From Bacteroidales bacterium GP4 (GTDB taxonomy: Bacteria > Bacteroidota > Bacteroidia > Bacteroidales > Muribaculaceae), in assembly GCA_001701065.1 (NCBI GenBank), contig DAAL01000209.1, positions 1-13,535 of the forward strand: a stretch of DNA of 13,535 bases, in the 5' to 3' direction. The notes beneath the pieces are model-generated. The model was given only the letters and a program-made list of their open reading frames with translations. It did not search any database and was not told where the DNA came from. A program made the translations under genes and the position numbers. Of the stretch, positions 5,231 to 13,535 are shown one piece after another; position 1 is the stretch's first letter; each line of letters opens with the position of its first letter.

Positions 5231-8200
5231 TTATTCGTCGGCAGGAGTAGCTTCGACTTCCACTATCTCCTCCTCCTGAAGAGAGGGATCAATGTCGTCC
5301 TTACCCACAACAATCAAGTTTTCGTATTCACGTAGTCCTGTACCTGCCGGGATGAGATGACCGCAGATAACATTTTCCTTCATACCTTCGAGATTATCGA
5401 CCTTACCGCTGATGGCAGCTTCGTTAAGCACCTTGGTTGTTTCCTGGAATGAAGCAGCCGACATGAAGCTTGAAGTCTGCAAAGCCGCACGGGTTATACC
5501 CTGAAGAATCTGCTCCGAAGTAGCGGGAACAGCGTCACGCACCACCACAACCTTGAGGTCACGGCGTTTCAGAGCCGAATTCTCATCACGGAGCTTACGT
5601 GCTGTGATAATCTGACCGGGCTTGACATTTTCGCTGTCGCCGGCATCAACCACAACTTTCTTACCCCATATACGGTCATTCTCTTCCATGAATTCACGCT
5701 TGTCAACCACCTGCTGCTCAAGGAACATAGTGTCACCCGGATCGAGGATGTTGACTTTACGCATCATCTGGCGAACGATAACTTCAAAGTGCTTGTCGTT
5801 GATCTTCACACCCTGCATACGGTACACATCCTGAACTTCATTAACGATGTATTCCTGAACGGCAGTCGGTCCCATGATGTTGAGGATGTCGGCAGGAGTG
5901 ATAGCACCATCGGATAGCGGTGTACCGGCACGCACGTAGTCGTTTTCCTGCACAAGAATCTGCTTGGACAGCGGAACGAGGTATTTCTTGACTTCTCCAA
6001 GTTTTGAAGTCACGGAAATCTCACGGTTACCGCGTTTCACCTTACCAAAACGAACTTCACCGTCGATTTCGGAAACGATGGCGGGGTTAGACGGGTTACG
6101 AGCCTCAAACAACTCGGTCACACGAGGAAGACCACCGGTGATATCACCCGCGTTACCAGCGGAACGAGGAATCTTGACGAATACTTCGCCCGGCTTAACC
6201 TCGGCTCCGCTTTCCACCATGAGGTGAGCGCCCACAGGAAGAGCATAAGTCTTAAGCACCTGTCCCTTTGAGTCAACGATAGTTGCTTCAGGAACGATAG
6301 TACGGTCACGCGACTCAATAATAATCTTATCTTCAAGACCGGTCTGTTCGTCATACTCGGTGCGGTAAGTAACGTTGTCGATGAAATTCTTGAATTCCAT
6401 GCGACCGCCCACTTCCGAAATAAGCACGGCGTTGAACGGGTCCCATTCGCATATTACATCGCCTTTCTTCACAGTGGCACCGTTGCCGAAATAAAGCTTG
6501 GAACCGTAAGGAATATTGGCATTAGTGAGCATCATCTTAGTGTTCGGGTCGATAATACGCATTTCAGCAAGACGACCGATAACAACTTCCACATTCTTTC
6601 CGTTAGGACCAACTTCTTCAGTCTTGACGGTACGGAGTTCCTCGATTTCGAGTGTACCTTCATAACGTGAAGTGATGGTGGAAACGGCAGCAATGTTAGA
6701 AGCCACACCACCGACGTGGAATGTACGCAGAGTAAGCTGAGTACCCGGCTCACCGATTGACTGAGCAGCGATTACGCCGACAGCCTCACCTTTCTGCACA
6801 AGACGATTGTTGGAGAGGTTACGTCCGTAGCACTTGGCGCACACACCCTTCTTGGATTCGCAGGTAAGCACTGAACGAATTTCCACTGACTCGATAGGCG
6901 ACTCATTGATGCGGTTAGCGGCAATCTCGTCGATTTCCTCGCCTGATGCCACGATAATCTCGCCGGTGATGGGGTCAACGATGTCGTGAACCGACACACG
7001 TCCGAGAATACGTTCACCAAGAGAAGCCACAACCTCCTCGTTGTTCTTGATTTCAGTGCATACAAGACCACGTAAAGTTCCGCAGTCCTCCTCATTGATG
7101 ATAACATCATGAGCCACGTCCACAAGACGACGAGTAAGATAACCGGCATCGGCGGTCTTCAACGCTGTATCGGCAAGACCCTTACGGGCACCGTGGGTAG
7201 AGATAAAGTACTCAAGCACTGAAAGACCTTCCTTGAAGTTAGCCAAAATAGGGTTCTCGATAATCTGACCGCCTTCGGCACCGGCTTTCTGCGGTTTCGC
7301 CATAAGACCACGCATACCAGCCAACTGACGAATCTGGTCCTTAGAACCACGGGCACCGGAGTCAAGCATCATGAATACAGAGTTGAAGCCTTGGTTGGCG
7401 GCAGTCATCTGCTTCATGAGGATGTCAGTAAGACGGGAGTTAACGTGGGTCCATATATCGATAATCTGATTGTAACGTTCGTTGTTGGTGATGAAACCCA
7501 TACCGTAGTTATTGATCACATCCTGAACCTGTTCGTTACCTTCAGCTACAAGTTTTTCTTTTTCCGGCGGTATAATCACATCACCGAGGTTGAACGACAA
7601 GCCGCCCTTGAACGCCATGTAGTAACCGAGGTTCTTGATGTCGTCAAGGAACTTAGCCGAGCGAGTCACACCGCAGGTGTTGATAACCTTACCGATGATG
7701 TCACGGAGCGACTTCTTGGAAAGAATCTGGTTGACATAACCGATTTCCTTGGGCACGTACTGATTGACGAGCACACGACCCACTGAAGTGTTCTCCACAA
7801 GATGCTTGATGGGGTTACCGTTTTCATCGACATCCTCCACAACCACCGATACCGGAGCGTGAAGAGTCACACGGCCTTCGTTGTAAGCGATTTCAGCTTC
7901 TTCGGGACCGTAGAACTTAAGTCCTTCGCCTTTATCGCCGGGACGAAGCTTGGTGATGTAATAAAGACCAAGCACCATGTCCTGAGAAGGCACGGTGATA
8001 GGAGCACCGTTGGCGGGGTTAAGAATATTGTGGGCACCGAGCATAAGCATCTGAGCCTCAAGAATAGCCTCGTTGCCGAGAGGGAGGTGCACAGCCATCT
8101 GGTCACCGTCGAAGTCGGCGTTGAACGCAGTACAAGCAAGCGGGTGCAACTGGATAGCCTTACCTTCAATCATCTTAGGCTGGAATGCCTGGATACCAAG

Positions 8201-9556
8201 ACGGTGAAGTGTCGGGGCACGGTTGAGCAGCACGGGATGACCTTTCATCACATGTTCGAGGATGTCCCAAACCACCGGTTCCTTGCGGTCGACAATCTTC
8301 TTTGCTGACTTCACAGTCTTTACGATACCGCGCTCGATGAGCTTACGGATGATAAAGGGCTTGTAAAGCTCGGCAGCCATATTCTTAGGAATACCGCATT
8401 CGTGCATCTTCAATTCAGGACCAACGACGATAACCGAACGTGCGGAATAGTCAACACGTTTACCGAGGAGGTTCTGACGGAAACGACCTTGCTTACCTTT
8501 AAGAGAGTCAGAAAGCGACTTCAACGGACGGTTAGCCTCGGTCTTCACCGCTGAAGACTTACGAGAGTTATCGAGAAGTGAATCGACAGCTTCCTGAAGC
8601 ATACGTTTCTCATTACGGAGAATCACTTCGGGAGCTTTGATTTCGATGAGACGTTTTAGACGGTTATTACGTATGATAACACGACGATAGAGGTCATTCA
8701 AGTCGGAAGTAGCGAATCGACCACCATCAAGCGGCACCAGAGGACGCAATTCCGGTGGAATCACAGGCACAGCCTGGAGAATCATCCACTCGGGACGGTT
8801 GCGGTGCTTGGAAGCACGGAACGACTCTACAATCTGGAGACGCTTGAGGGCTTCAGTCTTGCGCTGCTGCGAACCGTCAGTGTTGGCCTTGTGGCGCAGT
8901 TCATAAGAAAGAGAGTCGAGGTCAAGACGCACAAGAAGGTCATAGATGGCTTCAGCACCCATCTTAGCGATGAACTTATTCGGGTCAGAGTCATCAAGAG
9001 CCTGATTTCCGGCGGGCAACTTGTCGAGGATGTCGAAATATTCTTCTTCCGAAAGGAGGTCAAGTGCCTGCACGCCCTTCTCCTTGTCGCCTACGCCTAT
9101 CTGAATGTTTTCAGCGGCACCCGGCTGTATTACTACGTAACGTTCGTAGTAGATGACCGCATCGAGCTTTTTAGAAGGCAAACCGAGCAAATACCCAATC
9201 TTGTTAGGCAATGAACGGAAATACCAGATGTGAGCTACAGGGACAATGAGCTTGATGTGTCCCATGCGTTCACGGCGAACTTTCTTTTCAGTCACCATCA
9301 CACCGCAACGGTCGCACACGATACCTTTGTAACGAATGCGCTTGTACTTTCCGCAATGGCATTCGTAGTCCTTCACGGGACCGAAAATCTTTTCGCAGAA
9401 AAGACCGTCACGTTCAGGCTTATAGGTGCGGTAGTTGATGGTTTCAGGTTTCAGAACTTCACCGCTGGACTTCTCAAGAATTTCTTCGGGCGAAGCAAGC
9501 CCGATAGAAATTTTAGAGAATCCGGATTTTGTTTTATTGTCTTTTCTAAAAGCCAT
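5231..9556 (-). CDS. rpoC: DNA-directed RNA polymerase subunit beta'
   Basis: The protein is full length at 1441 residues. It forms the clamp and half of the active centre of RNA polymerase. The N-terminal zinc ribbon is C66, C68, C81, C84. The catalytic magnesium loop NADFDGDQM has D481, D483 and D485. The bridge helix lies around [16 protein letters not shown] (786-801). The second zinc site is C825, C899, C906, C909. The trigger loop starts at [10 protein letters not shown] (941-950), with R944 and H947 matching the residues that contact the incoming nucleotide. About 180 residues (955-1135) separate the two trigger helices, an SI3-type insertion of sandwich-barrel hybrid motif domains, after which the sequence resumes at [17 protein letters not shown]. 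The C-terminus is acidic. The gene follows rpoB by 27 bp, and GAAAGG about 11 bases before the ATG is a possible ribosome site. All key residues are intact. Confidence 0.99.
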   Translation of the reverse strand: MAFRKDNKTKSGFSKISIGLASPEEILEKSSGEVLKPETINYRTYKPERDGLFCEKIFGPVKDYECHCGKYKRIRYKGIVCDRCGVMVTEKKVRRERMGHIKLIVPVAHIWYFRSLPNKIGYLLGLPSKKLDAVIYYERYVVIQPGAAENIQIGVGDKEKGVQALDLLSEEEYFDILDKLPAGNQALDDSDPNKFIAKMGAEAIYDLLVRLDLDSLSYELRHKANTDGSQQRKTEALKRLQIVESFRASKHRNRPEWMILQAVPVIPPELRPLVPLDGGRFATSDLNDLYRRVIIRNNRLKRLIEIKAPEVILRNEKRMLQEAVDSLLDNSRKSSAVKTEANRPLKSLSDSLKGKQGRFRQNLLGKRVDYSARSVIVVGPELKMHECGIPKNMAAELYKPFIIRKLIERGIVKTVKSAKKIVDRKEPVVWDILEHVMKGHPVLLNRAPTLHRLGIQAFQPKMIEGKAIQLHPLACTAFNADFDGDQMAVHLPLGNEAILEAQMLMLGAHNILNPANGAPITVPSQDMVLGLYYITKLRPGDKGEGLKFYGPEEAEIAYNEGRVTLHAPVSVVVEDVDENGNPIKHLVENTSVGRVLVNQYVPKEIGYVNQILSKKSLRDIIGKVINTCGVTRSAKFLDDIKNLGYYMAFKGGLSFNLGDVIIPPEKEKLVAEGNEQVQDVINNYGMGFITNNERYNQIIDIWTHVNSRLTDILMKQMTAANQGFNSVFMMLDSGARGSKDQIRQLAGMRGLMAKPQKAGAEGGQIIENPILANFKEGLSVLEYFISTHGARKGLADTALKTADAGYLTRRLVDVAHDVIINEEDCGTLRGLVCTEIKNNEEVVASLGERILGRVSVHDIVDPITGEIIVASGEEIDEIAANRINESPIESVEIRSVLTCESKKGVCAKCYGRNLSNNRLVQKGEAVGVIAAQSIGEPGTQLTLRTFHVGGVASNIAAVSTITSRYEGTLEIEELRTVKTEEVGPNGKNVEVVIGRLAEMRIIDPNTKMMLTNANIPYGSKLYFGNGATVKKGDVICEWDPFNAVLISEVGGRMEFKNFIDNVTYRTEYDEQTGLEDKIIIESRDRTIVPEATIVDSKGQVLKTYALPVGAHLMVESGAEVKPGEVFVKIPRSAGNAGDITGGLPRVTELFEARNPSNPAIVSEIDGEVRFGKVKRGNREISVTSKLGEVKKYLVPLSKQILVQENDYVRAGTPLSDGAITPADILNIMGPTAVQEYIVNEVQDVYRMQGVKINDKHFEVIVRQMMRKVNILDPGDTMFLEQQVVDKREFMEENDRIWGKKVVVDAGDSENVKPGQIITARKLRDENSALKRRDLKVVVVRDAVPATSEQILQGITRAALQTSSFMSAASFQETTKVLNEAAISGKVDNLEGMKENVICGHLIPAGTGLREYENLIVVGKDDIDPSLQEEEIVEVEATPADE

Positions 9557-9583
9557 ATTTTGTATTACCTTTCTTTTCTATTA

Positions 9584-12500
9584 TTATTGCTCTAAGTTGA
9601 TGCTCAATCCCAAACCGCGCAACTCATGGAGAAGCACATTGAGTGATTCGGGGATTCCAGCAGGCGGCATAGCATCGCCCTTGACGATAGCTTCGTAAGC
9701 TTTGCTACGACCATTGACATCATCACTCTTGATGGTTAGAATTTCTTGAAGGATGTGGGATGCACCGAAAGCTTCGAGTGCCCAAACTTCCATTTCTCCG
9801 AAACGCTGACCACCGAACTGAGCTTTACCACCAAGCGGCTGCTGGGTGATGAGTGAGTACGGACCTATGCTACGTGCGTGCATCTTGTCTTCAACCATGT
9901 GACCGAGTTTCAGCATGTAGATCACACCCACAGTGGCAGGCTGGTCGAATCGTTCACCGGTACCGCCATCGTAAAGGTAAGTCTTACCGTAGCGGGGCAA
10001 TCCGGCTTTGTCAGTCCATTCGTTAAGGTCGTCAAGACTTGCACCGTCAAAGATAGGAGTAGCAAATTTCTCTCCGAGGATAGAGCCTGACCATCCGAGG
10101 ACAGTCTCGAAAATCTGTCCGAGGTTCATACGCGAAGGCACACCCAGAGGGTTAAGTACAATGTCCACGGGAGTACCGTCGGCAAGGAACGGCATGTCCT
10201 CCTGACGTACAATACGCGACACGATACCTTTGTTACCGTGACGACCCGCCATCTTGTCGCCCACGCTGATTTTACGTTTCTTAGCCACGTAAACCTTCGC
10301 CATCTGCATGATTCCGGAGGGAAGATCATCACCTATTGAGATGTCGAGTTTCTTGCGGCGAAGCTCAGCGTCGATTTCCTTCGATTTACGGAGATAGTTC
10401 ACGATTGTGGCGCGGATAAGCTCATTGGTGTGGGCATCATCGGTCCAATCGGAAAGATTGACAGTGTCATAGTTGATACCCTTCAAAGCACCCGGAGTGA
10501 ACGGAGAACCCTTGGGAACAATGTCAGCGCCCAAGAAATCCTTCACGCCCATAGACACCTTTTCGGAGTTGAGAACCATGAGCTTGTCAGTGAGCATATC
10601 GAGCAACTTAGCCTGGCGCAACTCAAACTCTTCATCAAGCTTGGGAAGCAGAGCATTGGTGCTCTTGCTCTTCTTTTTCTTCTGAGCACGAGAGAACAGA
10701 CGGGTATTTATAACCACACCCTTAAGAGAAGGAGTAGCCTTCAATGAAGCATCCTTCACATCACCGGCCTTGTCACCGAATATAGCGCGAAGAAGCTTTT
10801 CTTCAGGAGTGGGGTCAGATTCTCCCTTAGGAGTAATCTTACCTATCATAATATCGCCCGGAGCCACATGGGCACCGATGCGGATGATACCGTTTTCTTT
10901 AAGATCCTTGGTGGCATCCTCGCTTACGTTAGGAATATCGCTTGTAAGCTCTTCCATACCGCGCTTGGTTTCGCGCACTTCAAGAGAGTACTCGTCGACA
11001 TGCACTGAAGTAAGGATATCCTCACGGACCACGCGCTCATTGAGCACGATAGCATCCTCATAGTTATATCCCTTCCAGGGCATGAACGCCACTTTAAGGT
11101 TACGACCCAGCGCAAGCTCGCCGTCCTCAGTAGAGTAACCTTCGGTAAGAATCTGTCCGGTCACCACTTTCTGTCCTTTTTCACATATAGGACGGAGGTC
11201 GATGGTAGTGCTCTGGTTGGTCTTGCGGAACTTAGGTATGTGGTATTCCTTCACAGCATCTTCAAACGCCACAAACTCTTCATCGGGAGTGCGGTCGTAA
11301 CGGATGCGGATGACACGAGCGTCAACATATTCAATCACACCGTCGCCCTCGGCAGTAATCTGAGTGCGAGAGTCACGGATGAGCTGACCTTCAAGTCCGG
11401 TACCTACGATAGGAGCTTCAGAGCGCAATAAAGGCACAGCCTGGCGCATCATGTTAGATCCCATCAACGCACGGTTAGCGTCGTCGTGTTCAAGGAACGG
11501 AATCAAAGAAGCAGCGATAGATGCAATCTGTGTAGGCGACACATCCATCAGGTTCACTTCACCCGGAGTCACGATGGGGAAGTCAGCGTCAAGACGAGCC
11601 TTTACACGGTCACGCACGAAAGTACCGTCGGCATTAAGCGGAGCGTTACCCTGAGCGATTACCTGACCTTCCTCCACTTCAGCGGTGAGATATACCACTT
11701 CATCATTGTTGATGTTCACCTTGGCATTCTCAACCGTGCGGTAAGGAGTCTCGATGAATCCGAGGTCATTTATCTTAGCGTACACGCAGAGTGACGAAAT
11801 AAGACCGATGTTAGGACCTTCAGGAGTCTCGATAGGACAAAGACGGCCGTAGTGGGTATAGTGCACGTCGCGCACCTCGAAACCTGCACGGTCACGAGAA
11901 AGACCGCCGGGGCCGAGAGCCGACATACGACGCTTGTGAGTCATTTCAGCCAATGGATTAGTCTGGTCCATGAACTGCGACAAAGCGTTGGTACCAAAGA
12001 AAGTATTTATCACGGAAGATATGGTCTTCGCGTTGATAAGATCAATGGGGGTGAAGTCCTCGTTGTCACGTACATTCATGCGTTCACGGATTGTACGCGA
12101 CATACGTGCGAGTCCCACTCCGAATTGATTATATAATTGTTCTCCTACAGTGCGCACGCGGCGGTTACTCAAGTGGTCGATATCATCCACATCGGTCTTC
12201 GAGTTGATCAGCTCGATAAGATACTTGAGGATGGCGATGATATCCTCCTTGGTCAACACTTTCACTTCCATGGAAGTGGTGAGGCCAAGCTTCTTGTTGA
12301 TACGGTAACGACCTACATCACCCAAGTCATATCGTTTTTCCGAGAAGAAAAGATTGGTGATGACTTCACGTGCCGAAGCGTCATCCGGCGGCTCCGCGTT
12401 GCGGAGTTGTCTATAGATGTACTGGATCGCTTCTTTTTCGGAGTTGGTAGTATCCTTTTTAAGAGTTTCAAAGATTATCGAATAGTCGTTAGAGTTGGCA

Positions 12501-13396
12501 TCTTCCTTGTGGAGGAGGATGGTCTGAGTGTCGGTGTCGAGAATCTGCTGGATGTGCTCTTCTTCAAGCACAGTCTCACGATCAAGGATCACTTCATTAC
12601 GCTCTATTGACACAACTTCACCGGTATCTTCGTCCACGAAGTCCTCAACCCAAGTCTTAAGCACTCGTGCGGCGAGTTTACGTCCCACAGCTTTCTTAAG
12701 GTTAGTCTTGTTGACTTTGATTTCTTCAGCAAGACCAAAGATTTCAATGATGTCTTTATCGCTTTCAAGACCTATAGCGCGGAGAAGGGTTGTCACGGGC
12801 AACTTCTTCTTACGGTCGATATAGGCGTACATTGCGTTATTAATGTCAGTCGCAAACTCAATCCATGAACCACGGAATGGGATGATACGAGCCGAGTAGA
12901 GTTTAGTACCATTGGCATGGGTGCTCTGTCCGAAGAACACGCCGGGAGAACGGTGCAACTGAGAAACGACAACGCGTTCGGCTCCGTTTATCACAAAAGT
13001 ACCTTGAGCGGTCATGTAAGGGATGGGACCAAGATACACATCCTGAATCTTGGGCTCAAAATCTTCATGATCGGGGTCGGTACAATAAAGTTTGAGTTTG
13101 GCTTTCAGAGGGACACTATAAGTGAGTCCTCTTTCTAAACATTCTTCTATACTATATTTCGGGGGATCGATATAATAGTCCAAAAATTCCAACACGTAGT
13201 TGTTGCGGGTGTCAACAATAGGGAAATTTTCAGCAAATACTTTATAAAGCCCCTCGTTATTTCTTTTTTCTGGAGGTGTATCAAGCTGCAAGAAATCTTG
13301 GAACGACTTAAGCTGCACTTCCAAGAAGTCAGGGTAAGGAAGCGGATTCTTTACCGAGGCAAAATTAATGCGTGGTTTTTTGACTGAAACTGACAT
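9584..13396 (-). CDS. rpoB: DNA-directed RNA polymerase subunit beta
   Basis: The protein is full length at 1270 residues. It provides the second half of the RNA polymerase active site and the rifampicin pocket. The rifampicin region [19 protein letters not shown] begins at residue 472. D477, H487 and S492 correspond to E. coli D516, H526 and S531 and are wild type, which predicts no classical high-level rifampicin resistance from these positions. NYEDA (778-782) contains the acidic pair equivalent to E. coli E813-D814. [10 protein letters not shown] (1048-1057) contains K1048 and K1056, equivalent to K1065 and K1073. The C-terminus, from [12 protein letters not shown] to [13 protein letters not shown], is the conserved clamp region that contacts beta'. 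A lineage insertion lies at about 253-335, and a lysine-rich run (KKKKSK) at 906-911. No Shine-Dalgarno site is visible before the ATG, as is common in Bacteroidota. The gene ends with three consecutive in-frame stops. Confidence 0.99.
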   Translation of the reverse strand: MSVSVKKPRINFASVKNPLPYPDFLEVQLKSFQDFLQLDTPPEKRNNEGLYKVFAENFPIVDTRNNYVLEFLDYYIDPPKYSIEECLERGLTYSVPLKAKLKLYCTDPDHEDFEPKIQDVYLGPIPYMTAQGTFVINGAERVVVSQLHRSPGVFFGQSTHANGTKLYSARIIPFRGSWIEFATDINNAMYAYIDRKKKLPVTTLLRAIGLESDKDIIEIFGLAEEIKVNKTNLKKAVGRKLAARVLKTWVEDFVDEDTGEVVSIERNEVILDRETVLEEEHIQQILDTDTQTILLHKEDANSNDYSIIFETLKKDTTNSEKEAIQYIYRQLRNAEPPDDASAREVITNLFFSEKRYDLGDVGRYRINKKLGLTTSMEVKVLTKEDIIAILKYLIELINSKTDVDDIDHLSNRRVRTVGEQLYNQFGVGLARMSRTIRERMNVRDNEDFTPIDLINAKTISSVINTFFGTNALSQFMDQTNPLAEMTHKRRMSALGPGGLSRDRAGFEVRDVHYTHYGRLCPIETPEGPNIGLISSLCVYAKINDLGFIETPYRTVENAKVNINNDEVVYLTAEVEEGQVIAQGNAPLNADGTFVRDRVKARLDADFPIVTPGEVNLMDVSPTQIASIAASLIPFLEHDDANRALMGSNMMRQAVPLLRSEAPIVGTGLEGQLIRDSRTQITAEGDGVIEYVDARVIRIRYDRTPDEEFVAFEDAVKEYHIPKFRKTNQSTTIDLRPICEKGQKVVTGQILTEGYSTEDGELALGRNLKVAFMPWKGYNYEDAIVLNERVVREDILTSVHVDEYSLEVRETKRGMEELTSDIPNVSEDATKDLKENGIIRIGAHVAPGDIMIGKITPKGESDPTPEEKLLRAIFGDKAGDVKDASLKATPSLKGVVINTRLFSRAQKKKKSKSTNALLPKLDEEFELRQAKLLDMLTDKLMVLNSEKVSMGVKDFLGADIVPKGSPFTPGALKGINYDTVNLSDWTDDAHTNELIRATIVNYLRKSKEIDAELRRKKLDISIGDDLPSGIMQMAKVYVAKKRKISVGDKMAGRHGNKGIVSRIVRQEDMPFLADGTPVDIVLNPLGVPSRMNLGQIFETVLGWSGSILGEKFATPIFDGASLDDLNEWTDKAGLPRYGKTYLYDGGTGERFDQPATVGVIYMLKLGHMVEDKMHARSIGPYSLITQQPLGGKAQFGGQRFGEMEVWALEAFGASHILQEILTIKSDDVNGRSKAYEAIVKGDAMPPAGIPESLNVLLHELRGLGLSINLEQ

Positions 13397-13436
13397 TTAA
13401 AAAAACGTTAATGAAACTCAACTTAAAATATAACAC

Positions 13437-13476
13437 AAAAAGGTTAAGAATCATTTCTTAAGATGATTCTTAACCT
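13437..13476 (-). terminator. Attenuator-like hairpin between rplL and rpoB
   Basis: AGGTTAAGAATCA (13441-13453) and TGATTCTTAACCT (13464-13476) form a perfect 13-bp stem with a 10-base loop. In the direction of transcription it is followed by four T residues and then GTGTTATATTTT. It lies 23 bp after the rplL stop and 40 bp before the rpoB start, where E. coli has a partial terminator that lowers rpoBC transcription relative to ribosomal proteins. The short T-run suggests partial rather than full termination. It could also be an RNA-processing site. Confidence 0.7.
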
Positions 13477-13499
13477 AATTACCTGAAATTCAGGCAATT

Positions 13500-13535
13500 T
13501 TATTTAAGTTCAACTTCAGCTCCAGCTTCTTCCAA
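13500..13535 (-). CDS. rplL: 50S ribosomal protein L7/L12, C-terminal end only
   Basis: The last 36 bases encode, on the minus strand, LEEAGAEVELK and a TAA stop. This closely matches the conserved end of L7/L12 (E. coli LEEAGAEVEVK), the flexible stalk protein that recruits translation factors to the ribosome. Its position directly upstream of rpoB agrees with the conserved rplJ-rplL-rpoB-rpoC order. Only 11 residues are visible; the rest lies beyond the right edge. Confidence 0.93.
   Translation of the reverse strand: MEEAGAEVELK

Noticed and set aside
7802..8308. 168-residue plus-strand reading frame within rpoC
   Set aside because: It lies wholly antisense to conserved RpoC catalytic sequence and shows no domain or start signal of its own.
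11915..11983. Possible rifampicin-resistance changes in rpoB
   Set aside because: The main resistance positions (D477, H487, S492) carry wild-type residues. The differences from E. coli (T479, A483, M485, M491) look like ordinary lineage variation.
12137..12610. 157-residue plus-strand reading frame within rpoB
   Set aside because: It is antisense to rpoB. Long shadow frames are common opposite conserved genes with biased codon use.

Overview
The window comes from a Bacteroidota chromosome, most likely order Bacteroidales. A Muribaculaceae-like gut anaerobe is a reasonable guess, but the family is not proven by the sequence. The evidence is the lineage style of the RpoB and RpoC proteins, mostly weak Shine-Dalgarno signals, promoter-like boxes of the TAnnTTTG type, and an FGGY kinase that resembles Bacteroides sugar kinases. 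I found no phage, CRISPR, transposase, tRNA or rRNA gene.

Layout. (1) 3-791 (+): the C-terminal half of an FGGY sugar kinase, cut by the window edge and closed by a strong intrinsic terminator at 814-849. Everything after this lies on the minus strand. (2) 1986 down to 872: an ECF sigma factor followed 8 bp later by a four-helix membrane protein with a coiled-coil N-terminus. This is probably a regulatory pair. (3) 1987-2371: a 385-bp gene-free region with an AT-rich sigma-gene upstream part, a CAAAATT heptamer array, and a GC-rich cluster of four hairpins that looks like an extragenic repeat element. (4) 5035 down to 2372: an LTA synthase/OpgB-type phosphoglycerol transferase-like membrane enzyme, with a PAP2 lipid phosphatase 6 bp behind it. 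The two are probably one envelope-lipid operon. (5) 13535 down to 5231: the end of rplL, then rpoB and rpoC, the conserved ribosomal-protein/RNA-polymerase operon. It carries an attenuator-like hairpin between rplL and rpoB and a clear rho-independent terminator after rpoC.

How the genes work together. rpoB and rpoC encode the catalytic core subunits of RNA polymerase, and the ECF sigma factor would redirect that core to a small regulon. The transferase and phosphatase pair plausibly modifies or recycles periplasmic-face lipid head groups. The kinase belongs to a separate catabolic locus to the left of the window.

Most of the window is ordinary core genome, and I saw no clear new system. The parts most worth a second look are the sigma/membrane-protein pair, the transferase/PAP2 pair, the hairpin cluster at 2191-2371, and the two-state hairpin before rpoB.
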